Positions 7,975-15,218 of a DNA stretch of 16,590 bases are shown here, piece after piece. The notes beneath the pieces are model-generated. The model saw only the letters and a program-made list of their open reading frames with translations, was not told the DNA's origin and made no database searches. The position numbers and the translations under genes are program-made. The first letter of the stretch is position 1. Each line of letters starts with the position of its first letter. Source of the stretch: Balneolales bacterium (lineage in GTDB: Bacteria > Bacteroidota > Rhodothermia > Balneolales > Natronogracilivirgulaceae); NCBI GenBank assembly GCA_007131625.1, contig SLQC01000030.1, positions 1 to 16,590 on the forward strand. The letters run 5' to 3'.

Positions 7975-9844
7975 TCCCGCCAGTCTGTCGTTTTCCTGGA
8001 GTTTTCACCTGACCAACGCGTTCCGGCGGTGCGGTGTTTGCAATGCCTTCATCTCACCCGGATCCCGTTCCACCCCACTGACACTGGCGCTGGCGCATCA
8101 TCCAGGTATCACTTGTCATTCGGTTTTGGACGAACGTTCTTCAGCTTTCATGGCACTCGGCGCGGGAAAACATTCCGGCACCCCCGCCCTGTTCGTCTGC
8201 ACTTCCGGAACCGCCGTGGCCAACGCCTACCCGGCCGTTATCGAGGCCCGGATGTCGGCCACCCCCCTTATTGTGCTATCGGCCGACCGACCACCGAATT
8301 TACGAGCGATAGGGGCCTCGCAAACCATCGATCAGATCAAGATTTTCGGTGATTATCCGCTTTTCTCTTTTGATACCGGTGAACCGGTTGACTCCCCCGC
8401 AGATTTCGCACGACTCGGCCGGCTGGCAAATCAGGCATATGATCATGCCGCCACCGTCGGAGGCCCCGTCCACCTGAATTTGCCATTCCGCAAACCGCTG
8501 GAGCCGTCCAGAGATCAAATCCGGCGCTGTGTTGCGCACTATTGTCATTCCGAGTGTATTACTGTTGAATCCGAGAATGTGAGTATGAAATCCAATAATA
8601 CCACTGTCAAGTCTGAAAATACCACCAGTATGACCGGAGATACCTTCTTGCATCCCCCCTTCACTCCGTCGGTTGCAATGTCCGGGGACTTGCAACCCAT
8701 ACCCCTGACATTGCAAAAAATGATCAATAATTCACGGCGACCGCTTGTTATTGCAGGGCCTGCCCTCCGGTTATCTGACCGATTAGGTATCACAAAAGTT
8801 CTTCGACAAGGCACAAGTCCAGACACCCGGCCTAATGTCCGGTCCTATTCCGCATTTTTTGACTGGTGCCGTCGCAGCCATATCCCGGTATTATCCGAAA
8901 CCGGTGGCATTCCCGGCGGCATCACCCGACATCCATTTCTGCTGAAGCTCGGTACTGATGCCGATTCCCTTAAGCGCGGTACTGATGCTGATTTCCTTCA
9001 ACCTGACCTTATTCTGCGCATTGGAGGCTCACCGGTCCATCAACCCACATTGAAAGCACTCCAAGCCTGGCAGGCCCCGCAAATCGTCTTTGGGGAACAC
9101 CGTGACCAGCCCGACGCCACCCTTTCAGCAACACACCGGGTTTCCGGCCCTGCCCTGAACTACGACTGGAAATCGTTTCAGCCGAAATCATCCTTTGAAA
9201 CGTATCATGAGGAATGGTGCCGGCTGGATGCGCAAGTTGCTTTGAAACAGCGCTCGCGGCTGGAAGCCGAAAAACAATTTGGTGACGGCCATGTCTACGC
9301 CCGACTGTTGCCACTGCTCAGGTCCGAGCCCGATCTACAGATTGTACTTTCCAACTCATTCGCCATACGTGACTATCCCCTTTTCAGTCCTGACGAGGAC
9401 GCTTCCCGATTTCCGGTTCTCACCAACCGCGGAGCCAGCGGTATTGACGGAGTAACCTCTACGGCCATAGGAGCAGCACTTGCCGGTAAAAAATCGACCA
9501 TACTGATTACCGGCGACCTGGCATTTCTCCACGACATCACCGCACTCAACAACCTGCATTCCCGGCGGCTGTCGTTGAAAATCGTGGTAGTCAACAACAA
9601 AGGCGGTATTATCTTCAGGATGTTGCCGTTTGAACATCGGGACGACATCTACAACGATTTTATAGAAACTCCGCAACAAGTCACCATACCCTATCTGGCC
9701 CGGGCACACGGAATAGCTTGCGAATCAGTCAACTCCGTTGACGGTCTTGAAAAAGCCTGGAACCGGCTCTCCGGTCATCTTGTAGGCATCCTGGAATGCC
9801 GGACCGATGCGGACGCCTCCATGCGTCTGCGAAGCACGCTCTGA
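7961..9844 (+). CDS. menD: MenD, SEPHCHC synthase, with repeat insertions
   Basis: This thiamine-diphosphate enzyme condenses isochorismate with 2-oxoglutarate to give SEPHCHC. The motifs are clear: FISPGSRSTPL (30-40), VLDERSSAF with the cofactor-activating E58, FVCTSGTAVANAYPAV (78-93), SADRPPNLRAIGASQTIDQ (107-125), and the TPP/Mg motif GDLAFLHD...LNN (518-531) followed by VVVNNKGGIIF. The open frame runs back to 7706, but those 85 codons are menF sequence in another frame. ATG 7961, overlapping the end of menF by 14 nt, gives the family N-terminus. The 627-residue length exceeds the usual 550-580. Much of the excess is a Ser/Asn/Thr-rich insertion of four 7-residue units at 197-224 and a duplicated 9-residue unit at 329-346. 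Both repeats are in frame and lie outside the recognisable cofactor motifs. Confidence 0.95.
   Translation: MPLSDPASLSFSWSFHLTNAFRRCGVCNAFISPGSRSTPLTLALAHHPGITCHSVLDERSSAFMALGAGKHSGTPALFVCTSGTAVANAYPAVIEARMSATPLIVLSADRPPNLRAIGASQTIDQIKIFGDYPLFSFDTGEPVDSPADFARLGRLANQAYDHAATVGGPVHLNLPFRKPLEPSRDQIRRCVAHYCHSECITVESENVSMKSNNTTVKSENTTSMTGDTFLHPPFTPSVAMSGDLQPIPLTLQKMINNSRRPLVIAGPALRLSDRLGITKVLRQGTSPDTRPNVRSYSAFFDWCRRSHIPVLSETGGIPGGITRHPFLLKLGTDADSLKRGTDADFLQPDLILRIGGSPVHQPTLKALQAWQAPQIVFGEHRDQPDATLSATHRVSGPALNYDWKSFQPKSSFETYHEEWCRLDAQVALKQRSRLEAEKQFGDGHVYARLLPLLRSEPDLQIVLSNSFAIRDYPLFSPDEDASRFPVLTNRGASGIDGVTSTAIGAALAGKKSTILITGDLAFLHDITALNNLHSRRLSLKIVVVNNKGGIIFRMLPFEHRDDIYNDFIETPQQVTIPYLARAHGIACESVNSVDGLEKAWNRLSGHLVGILECRTDADASMRLRSTL
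8549..8632 (+). repeat. Four 21-nt in-frame tandem repeats inside menD
   Basis: Four consecutive 7-codon units encode SECITVE, SENVSMK, SNNTTVK and SENTTSM (MenD residues 197-224). The last three are the most alike at DNA level; the first is diverged. They fall after the N-terminal catalytic domain, in what should be an interdomain linker. The units are whole codons, so the frame is kept. Confidence 0.7.
8945..8998 (+). repeat. Duplicated 27-nt unit inside menD
   Basis: Two adjacent 9-codon units encode KLGTDADSL and KRGTDADFL. The DNA copies differ at only a few positions, which indicates a recent in-frame tandem duplication in the central domain of MenD. Confidence 0.75.
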
Positions 9845-9906
9845 TATTTGGTCTTATTCATGATGCATGAATTGAACAACTACTAAAAAACTTATCGGAT
9901 TACATA

Positions 9907-11007
9907 GTGTTAGCCATTGCCAAACATATTATTACATTAAATGATTTTCATTTACATTTGACGCACTACGGAAAGGAGCCAGACCTTCCCGATCTCTTGC
10001 TTCTGCATGGCTTTTTGGGAGCGGGTGATCAGTTCCGCCATTTGCTTCCAGAACTTTCGGAAATCACCAATCCTGTTACGGTGGATATCATACCAGATTC
10101 CGGTTTATTGTCCAGCCTCAAATCGAACACTTATTTAAGGGCAGGCACCGGTCTGATACCGGACCCCAATGCGATATCAGACCCCAATGCGATACCTGAT
10201 CCCAATGCGATATCAGACCCCAATGCGATACCGGACCCCAATGCGACATCAGACTCCGATCCAAAACAAGATCACGAACCAAAATCGGAATTTGGTTCAG
10301 CTCCACGCACTGATCCGGTTCCAAAGCCCGATTTTAAACTGGAAGCCTCTCTTCTTACGGCTGGGCTACAAAAAGCCATTGCAAACTTCATCCGTCCCCG
10401 TATGTTCGTACTCGGTTACAGCATGGGTGCACGGCTTGCCCTTTCCTGGGCGGTTCAGTATCCGGATCATGTCTCAGGTCTCCTGTTGGAAAGCGGAACA
10501 GCGGGAATTGCAGATCCGGAAGCGAGAAAAGAGCGTCGGGCAGCCGATGCAATCCAGGCGGCTAAAATCAGGTCCGACTACCACGCGTTTCTGGAAGAAT
10601 GGGAGCGAAATCCGTTGTTTATGGTTCTGGATCGAATCCAATCCCGGCCTCACATCCTGACCGATGCTTGTTCACACCTGAGAAGTATTCAGCAGCGGCA
10701 AAACCCCGACCAGATGGCCCGCTGGCTGACTGATTTCGGAACAGGATCCATGCCCCCGCTGCATGATGAATTGCAAAATATCACTTGCCCGGTTTTACTG
10801 ATAACCGGTGAATCAGACCGGAAGTTCTGCGAAATCGCCGCCGAAATGGAGCCCCTGTTCCCGGATGCCTGCCACCGAACAGTCCCACAAGCCGCACATC
10901 GGGTTCATATAGACGCGCCGGATGCGTATCTTTCGCTGATTCAGGAATATTTATCGGATTGCGATCAGCCGGAAAAACCAGCCACTCCGCAATCCGGAAT
11001 ACTTTAA
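9907..11007 (+). CDS. menH: MenH-like SHCHC synthase (alpha/beta hydrolase) with a repeat-rich insertion
   Basis: MenH eliminates pyruvate from SEPHCHC to form SHCHC. The 366-residue product has the oxyanion-hole motif LLLHGFLGAGDQF (31-43), the nucleophile elbow GYSMGAR (S172), the acid in TGESDRKF (D304) and the catalytic His in AAHRVHID (H331). Together these are the MenH triad and its characteristic spacing. The start is GTG at 9907; no in-frame ATG precedes it. MenH proteins are usually about 250 residues. The excess is an insertion of about 85 residues (about 63-147) between the HGFLG strand and the nucleophile, including six 6-residue units at 84-119 and a charged Pro/Asp/Lys-rich tail. 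The loop usually reading D-L-P-G-H-G is here DIIPDSG, so that region is diverged. The gene sits 62 nt after menD. Activity is likely but not certain given the insertion. Confidence 0.87.
   Translation: MLAIAKHIITLNDFHLHLTHYGKEPDLPDLLLLHGFLGAGDQFRHLLPELSEITNPVTVDIIPDSGLLSSLKSNTYLRAGTGLIPDPNAISDPNAIPDPNAISDPNAIPDPNATSDSDPKQDHEPKSEFGSAPRTDPVPKPDFKLEASLLTAGLQKAIANFIRPRMFVLGYSMGARLALSWAVQYPDHVSGLLLESGTAGIADPEARKERRAADAIQAAKIRSDYHAFLEEWERNPLFMVLDRIQSRPHILTDACSHLRSIQQRQNPDQMARWLTDFGTGSMPPLHDELQNITCPVLLITGESDRKFCEIAAEMEPLFPDACHRTVPQAAHRVHIDAPDAYLSLIQEYLSDCDQPEKPATPQSGIL
10156..10263 (+). repeat. Six 18-nt tandem repeats inside menH
   Basis: The unit ATACCGGACCCCAATGCG alternates with a variant coding ISDPNA. 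It encodes IPDPNA / ISDPNA in the order IP, IS, IP, IS, IP, then a degenerate TSDSDP. The strict alternation suggests a 36-nt higher-order unit that was duplicated. It is in frame and Pro/Asp-rich, so probably a flexible or extended surface loop. Confidence 0.9.
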
Positions 11008-11078
11008 TAGTTCCGAAAAAAAAAGATCCCTTACTCGAACCGACACCAATTCCGATCCTATAATGCGCCGGTCCTTCC

Positions 11079-11119
11079 GGTGTGAATTTTACTGACACCC
11101 TCTTCAATTTTTCTGCTTT
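11079..11119 (+). terminator. Weak hairpin plus T-rich tract between menH and menB
   Basis: GGTGT (11079-11083) can pair with ACACC (11095-11099) across an 11-nt loop and is followed by a T-rich stretch. The stem is only 5 bp, so it is at best a partial terminator or attenuator within the 152-nt menH-menB gap. Confidence 0.22.
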
Positions 11120-11159
11120 TTAAACACTTCAACATTCTAAAAATACAATCGATTGCATC

Positions 11160-11987
11160 ATGAACTGGAAAACCGTAAAAGATTTCGAAGACATCACCTT
11201 CAAAAAAGACGATGGCATCGCCAGGATCGCATTTAACCGGCCTGACGTGCGTAATGCATTCCGGCCCAAAACCATTTTCGAAATGTACGAAGCGTTCGCC
11301 GATGCTCGCGAGGATACCGAAATAGGAGCAGTGCTGCTGACCGGTGAAGGTCCGGCCAAAGACGGGAAATACGCCTTTTGTTCCGGTGGTGATCAGAAGA
11401 TCCGGGGGGATGCAGGGTATGTTGGCGACGACGGAATTCCGAGACTGAATGTCCTGGATCTTCAACGGCTGATCCGTTCAATGCCGAAACCTGTCATCGC
11501 CCTGGTAGCGGGTTATGCTATCGGTGGAGGGCATGTCCTCCAAGTTATCTGTGATCTTACTATTGCTGCAGATAACGCTGTCTTTGGTCAGACCGGCCCG
11601 AAAGTCGGCAGTTTCGACGGCGGTTTCGGCTCAAGCTATCTGGCCAGTATCGTCGGGCAGAAAAAAGCGCGAGAGATATGGTATCTCTGCCGGCAGTACA
11701 ATGCGGAGGAGGCAGAGAAAATGGGATTGGTGAACAAAGTCGTGCCGCTTGACCGGCTCGAAGAGGAAGGAATAGAATGGGCGCAGGAAATCTTGCAAAA
11801 GAGCCCGATCGCCATCCGTTGTCTGAAATCATCTTTCAATGCAGATATCGACGGCCAGGCGGGCATCCAGGAGCTGGCCGGCAATGCGACACTGCTCTAC
11901 TACATGAGCGAAGAGGGCCAGGAAGGGAAAAACGCTTATGTGGAAAAGCGCAAGCCGAACTTCCGCAAATACCCGTGGCTGCCTTAA
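11160..11987 (+). CDS. menB: 1,4-dihydroxy-2-naphthoyl-CoA synthase MenB
   Basis: MenB is a crotonase-fold enzyme that cyclises o-succinylbenzoyl-CoA to 1,4-dihydroxy-2-naphthoyl-CoA. The 275-residue product is full length. It shows FNRPDVRNAFRP (25-36), FCSGGDQK (73-80), the oxyanion-hole loop GYAIGGGH (118-125), CDLTIAADNAVFGQTGPKVG (131-150) continuing to SFDGGFG with D153, and the C-terminal KRKPNFRKYPWLP (263-275) that completes the active site in the MenB family. The QTGPKVGSFDGG signature is that of the bicarbonate-dependent MenB type. Its substrate needs MenC and MenE, which are absent here and must be encoded elsewhere. It follows menH by 152 nt, so it may have its own promoter or be read from the operon. 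Confidence 0.96.
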   Translation: MNWKTVKDFEDITFKKDDGIARIAFNRPDVRNAFRPKTIFEMYEAFADAREDTEIGAVLLTGEGPAKDGKYAFCSGGDQKIRGDAGYVGDDGIPRLNVLDLQRLIRSMPKPVIALVAGYAIGGGHVLQVICDLTIAADNAVFGQTGPKVGSFDGGFGSSYLASIVGQKKAREIWYLCRQYNAEEAEKMGLVNKVVPLDRLEEEGIEWAQEILQKSPIAIRCLKSSFNADIDGQAGIQELAGNATLLYYMSEEGQEGKNAYVEKRKPNFRKYPWLP

Positions 11988-12057
11988 AAAGCCGGATCAT
12001 TTACCTTCGTAACCAGGTGAGGTTTCTATTTTATCGGGTGTACCTCCGGCACTAACC

Positions 12058-12079
12058 TAGTTTCGTGCTCGGGAAACTA
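12058..12079 (+). terminator. Possible terminator hairpin after menB
   Basis: TAGTTTC (12058-12064) and GAAACTA (12073-12079) form a perfect 7-bp stem with an 8-nt loop, 71 nt after the menB stop. No U-run follows, so intrinsic termination is uncertain. Confidence 0.3.
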
Positions 12080-12142
12080 AATTCATGAGATCGGTGTCAA
12101 TATAAACATGAATAATTCTGCAATAATAAAAAAACAGCAACC

Positions 12143-13483
12143 ATGAAATACAAAAGCACGAATCAGTACGAATTCTCCAGATTTATAAGCTGCATTTTTG
12201 CCGCTACTTTATATATGAGCGCCACAACTCCCGTGCTTAATGCACAGGATCTGTATGAACCAACGGCCCTCATGCTTACCTGGCAATATGATCCTACGAC
12301 TACGATGACCATCGACTGGCATACCGAACCCGATCACGAGGCAGATTGGACCATCTACTACAAACCTGTGGGCTCCGACGAATGGCAGGAAGCAATATCT
12401 TTCCCACATTTTTTCCCTTATTCGGATAGAGTCATACATCGTGTGGAATTGACCGGACTAGAACAGGATACGGATTATCGGTTTCGAGTTGGTGAATTTG
12501 AACGCGCCTATAAATTCCGGACGATGCCGGCGGAACTTAATGGAAATCGCCCATTGAGATTTGCCATAGGTGGTGATACGGACTCCTGGATCGGGTATCA
12601 GGGCCATCCTGACGGAAGAGTCAGTTTCGCAATGGGGGACTCACATGAAGGGGGAAATTTTTACACTATGAATAAAGCGGTCATGGAGTACGATCTGGAT
12701 TTCGTAGCCTGGGGAGGCGACCTGGCTTATGCCGATGGAGGAAGAGCGCCTGACAGACTACCCGGTCGCTGGTATGGCTGGTTTGACGTAATTAAGCACT
12801 CACTTATTACGGAAGAAGGGCGTGTTATTCCTGTTATCGCCGCAATTGGTAATCATGAGGTGAAGCGTCATGTTCGTTCCATATGGCCAAAAGAGGAGAC
12901 AGATGCATGGCGTTTAGCAAATGCACCCAAATATTATCATCTCTTCGCCTTTCCAGGTCTACCTGGCTATGATGTCCTCGACTTTGGAAACTACTTGAGT
13001 CTGTTCGCGCTTGACTCCGGTCATACCAACGAATTCGGTGGTACACAGCGCGATTGGCTGGAGAAGGAATTAAGGGAAAGGCAAAGACGTAATGTAGATT
13101 ATATATATCCGTTTTATCATACGCCAGGATACCCATCGGTTCGGAGTTATGGAGGGAGTTCGGCTGTAAGTGTCCGGGAGCTTTGGATTCCCCTTTTTGA
13201 GAAGTACGGGGTGGAGGTCGCATTTGAAAACCACGATCATGCCTACAAACGTACTCATCCCATTCGAAATGAAGAAATCTCTGAAGACGGCATTGTCTAC
13301 ATTGGGGATGGTAACTGGGGAAAAACACCACGCGATGTCCACCATGTCGATGAAACCTGGTATTTAGCTCTTGCCGAGTCAGTAATCCATGGTATCATCG
13401 TGACACTCGACGGAAGTTCTCAGGATTTCCTGGTAATAGATAAAGAGGGCGAGATAGTTGATGAATACAGGATTCCCCATTAA
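12143..13483 (+). CDS. Secreted metallophosphoesterase with purple-acid-phosphatase-type N-terminal domain
   Basis: A 446-residue exported protein. A signal peptide ends near NAQ (residue 35). A fibronectin-III-like domain of the purple acid phosphatase type follows (about 38-128: TWQYDPTTTMTIDWHTE, then LEQDTDYRFRVG). The catalytic metallophosphoesterase domain then shows all metal-ligand motifs: GGDT (143-146), GGDLAYADG (191-199), GNHE (236-239), HTPGY (326-330) and ENHDHAYKR (362-370, with H364 and H366), followed by YIGDGNWG (387-394). It should act outside the cytoplasm on a phosphomonoester or phosphodiester; the substrate cannot be told. No Shine-Dalgarno precedes the ATG. It is a paralogue of the convergent gene ending at 13554, and a phosphatase relic begins within about 12 nt of its stop. 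The family is sure, the substrate is not. Confidence 0.9.
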   Translation: MKYKSTNQYEFSRFISCIFAATLYMSATTPVLNAQDLYEPTALMLTWQYDPTTTMTIDWHTEPDHEADWTIYYKPVGSDEWQEAISFPHFFPYSDRVIHRVELTGLEQDTDYRFRVGEFERAYKFRTMPAELNGNRPLRFAIGGDTDSWIGYQGHPDGRVSFAMGDSHEGGNFYTMNKAVMEYDLDFVAWGGDLAYADGGRAPDRLPGRWYGWFDVIKHSLITEEGRVIPVIAAIGNHEVKRHVRSIWPKEETDAWRLANAPKYYHLFAFPGLPGYDVLDFGNYLSLFALDSGHTNEFGGTQRDWLEKELRERQRRNVDYIYPFYHTPGYPSVRSYGGSSAVSVRELWIPLFEKYGVEVAFENHDHAYKRTHPIRNEEISEDGIVYIGDGNWGKTPRDVHHVDETWYLALAESVIHGIIVTLDGSSQDFLVIDKEGEIVDEYRIPH

Positions 13484-13494
13484 CCAAGTACATA

Positions 13495-13712
13495 TTGAAT
13501 TTTGCCGGTAAACGGATCCTTCTCAAAGCATTTGCATTTAATATTGCCAGCGATCAACATTTACCCGTTGTCATACGATATGGAGTGAATGATTTAAGGA
13601 TGCATGTTCTTTTAATTTCGATAAAATCAACAGAACCATTCGTATTGAATGCTGGCCACGTAATATCGATCCCACAACCAATCCCGGAGGGCAATATGAA
13701 GACTGGCCGGTT
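13495..13712 (+). pseudogene. Relic of a PhoD-like metallophosphatase (C-terminal pieces, internal deletion and frameshift)
   Basis: Two plus-strand pieces in different frames match the C-terminal region of large PhoD/alkaline-phosphatase-D-like metallophosphatases as I know them. Piece A (13495 to about 13599) reads LLKAFAFNIASDQHLPVVI and then RYGVNDLR. In relatives this is the IAGDQHL...QYGxxDxRD metal-site segment. Piece B, one frame over (about 13599-13712), reads FNFDKINRTIRIECWPRN, then IDPTTNPGGQYEDWPV. Relatives have a stretch of very roughly 90 residues between these two segments, so the DNA in between has been deleted. Nothing upstream of piece A remains, because the intact phosphoesterase stops at 13483. 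Piece B ends exactly where homology of the minus-strand phosphoesterase begins (13710-13713). It cannot encode a functional enzyme. The family match is from memory of motifs, not a search. Confidence 0.62.
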
Positions 13713-14747
13713 ATGATTCTCAAAGGCAACCCGAACACCGTGTCTTTCGAACAGGGGAACCCAGTTTTCCCGGATGCGCGTTTGTGTCCCTCCACTATAC
13801 GAACGATGAGAGGGATATGCCGGCACATGGTATATGGGATAAATATGTGGGGTTCCCGCACGTTCACTGAGCACAGCCTCAAGCCATCCGGACTGAGCTC
13901 CGGTTATCGAACTGCTGTGATCGGAATCCAGTAGAACCACACTCATGTAGTCTGAAAAATCCAGCACTCCATAGGCCATTTCCTGACGGCCGGGAAATGC
14001 AAACAGATCAAAGAAATAGGTCGGTTTGTCATCCCATAGGTTATACTTTCTCATGAACTCCAACGCTTCCTCAACGGATAAATCCGATATTCGGCGCTCA
14101 CCAAACAACTCGTGATTGCCAATAGCAACAACTACAGGCACCACCCGGCCATCATTACTGATCAGATGTTGCTTTATTCCATCAAACCATCCGTACCAAT
14201 AGTGCACGCGCTCAGGGTCTCCGTTGGCGTAGGCCAGGTCTCCACCCCATAAAATAAAATCAGGGTCGTATGTCATGGCTACTTCGGTCATATCATGATT
14301 TTCATGAGAAGTGTCACCACCGGTTACAAAGGTAATCGGTTCATTCAAATCTGCAGGCATGGTTCTGAAATTATACTCTCTGGAATCTTCCCCAAAACGA
14401 AATCGATAAGACGTTGCAGGTTCCAGACGTCTCAGTTCAACGCGGTTGATTCTTCGATCCGAGTGTGGGAAGCCTCGATAGTTCCCAACGGTTTCAATCC
14501 ATTCCTGATCTCCCACTTTTTTATAGTGCAAGATGACCGGTCGGTCACCGTGCTCCGGAGTTGTATGCCAGTCGATGATCATAGTCGTTGTCGGATCACT
14601 CTGCCAGGTCAAAAATATAGCCGCCGGATCAAAGGATTCCTCAGGTTGCACGAACCCAATTAAAGATGCCATTATCAATGTACCCATTAAAAAAGAGCCC
14701 GGTGCCCATCTTTTCTGATTACGATTTATTATCTGGTTTCGATTCAT
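13554..14747 (-). CDS. Second secreted metallophosphoesterase, C-terminally truncated chimera
   Basis: This is a paralogue of the phosphoesterase at 12143-13483, facing it. From ATG 14747 the product has 397 residues: a hydrophobic export segment (about 17-33), the same N-terminal domain (LTWQSDPTTTMIIDWHTTPE), then GGDT (143-146), GGDLAYANG (168-176), GNHE (210-213) and HVPAY (307-311). Homology ends at AFENHN (341-346). The intact paralogue continues DHAYKR there, with the second metal-binding His, but this ORF runs 51 more codons through the antisense strand of the PhoD-like relic. It therefore lacks the last ligand and roughly 80 C-terminal residues and is probably inactive. The frame extends back to 14810, but ATG 14747 directly precedes the export segment and is preferred. 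Its 5' end overlaps the PHP fragment by 29 nt within an 18-nt repeat. Pseudogene is an equally fair label. Confidence 0.75.
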   Translation of the reverse strand: MNRNQIINRNQKRWAPGSFLMGTLIMASLIGFVQPEESFDPAAIFLTWQSDPTTTMIIDWHTTPEHGDRPVILHYKKVGDQEWIETVGNYRGFPHSDRRINRVELRRLEPATSYRFRFGEDSREYNFRTMPADLNEPITFVTGGDTSHENHDMTEVAMTYDPDFILWGGDLAYANGDPERVHYWYGWFDGIKQHLISNDGRVVPVVVAIGNHELFGERRISDLSVEEALEFMRKYNLWDDKPTYFFDLFAFPGRQEMAYGVLDFSDYMSVVLLDSDHSSSITGAQSGWLEAVLSERAGTPHIYPIYHVPAYPSHRSYSGGTQTRIRENWVPLFERHGVRVAFENHNRPVFILPSGIGCGIDITWPAFNTNGSVDFIEIKRTCILKSFTPYRMTTGKC

Positions 14748-14768
14748 TATCTGGTTGCGGTTTATTGG
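14715..14768 (-). repeat. Three 18-nt tandem repeats at an overlap of two reading frames
   Basis: Three adjacent 18-nt units lie at 14715-14732, 14733-14750 and 14751-14768; on the plus strand the middle one is CTGGTTTCGATTCATTAT. Read in one minus-strand frame they give NRNQIM-type units at the N-terminus of the phosphoesterase; in another they give the PDNESK-type tail of the PHP fragment. Confidence 0.8.
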
Positions 14769-15087
14769 GTGGAGCAGACACTTCACATCCCTCAATAGAC
14801 ACCATTCCAAGTTCTACCGGATTCCTGTCCTGATAAGGTTCATTCGCAAACTCTCCATACGTTTTGTTACCTTCTGTTGGATTTTCCACATCCTTAATGA
14901 TTCCATAAATCTCGGAAAGCTTTGTCCATGGATAAATTGAATCAATGTAGTCATCAGGGATGTCATAATCATGGGCCGCCAATGTAAGTATTGCATATCC
15001 TTCTTCAAGATATCTGTCAACGGTTTGATGTGGGTCATACTGTTCAGTTCCCAACCCCGGGTGAGTATGAAATTCCGAGTCATAATT
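14719..15087 (-). pseudogene. PHP-domain fragment, truncated at both ends
   Basis: The frame is open from 15087 (just after a TAA) to 14719, with no ATG before the homology; the only start in reach is TTG 15054, which would discard the metal motif. It reads DSEFHTHPGLG (His-x-His at 15061-15069), DPHQTVDRYLEEGYAILTL, AAHDYD, YPWTKLSEI and VELGMVSIEGCEVS. This is the order of the N-terminal part of a PHP (polymerase and histidinol phosphatase) metallohydrolase: HxH, then a D/A-H-D site, then EGxE. After EVSAP the conserved sequence stops and the frame runs into the 18-nt repeat (PDNESKPDNKS, stop). The normal export or N-terminal part and the later metal sites are missing, so this is a remnant. 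An ATG at 15083 exists only in a different frame. Confidence 0.55.
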
Positions 15088-15218
15088 TTAAAGTTATCAA
15101 AAAAGAGTTAATGGCTTCTCCGGTTTCATTCAGGTTTAAATATATTCCGGCATATAGTTATATACCTGTCCAAATCATTGTAAAATATTGGTACTGTGTT
15201 GCTAAATGTTACACTGGC

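Noticed and set aside
10156..10263. CRISPR-like array
   Set aside because: The units are directly adjacent 18-mers with no spacers, lie within an enzyme-coding frame and encode a hexapeptide repeat.
10169..10660. 163-codon plus-strand frame overlapping menH
   Set aside because: It is open because the 18-nt repeat lacks stops in that frame; its product has no sensible composition, and the menH frame has all the motifs.
14814..15083. 89-codon minus-strand ORF starting with ATG
   Set aside because: It is an alternative frame of the PHP fragment, which carries the conserved metal-binding motifs; this one has none.
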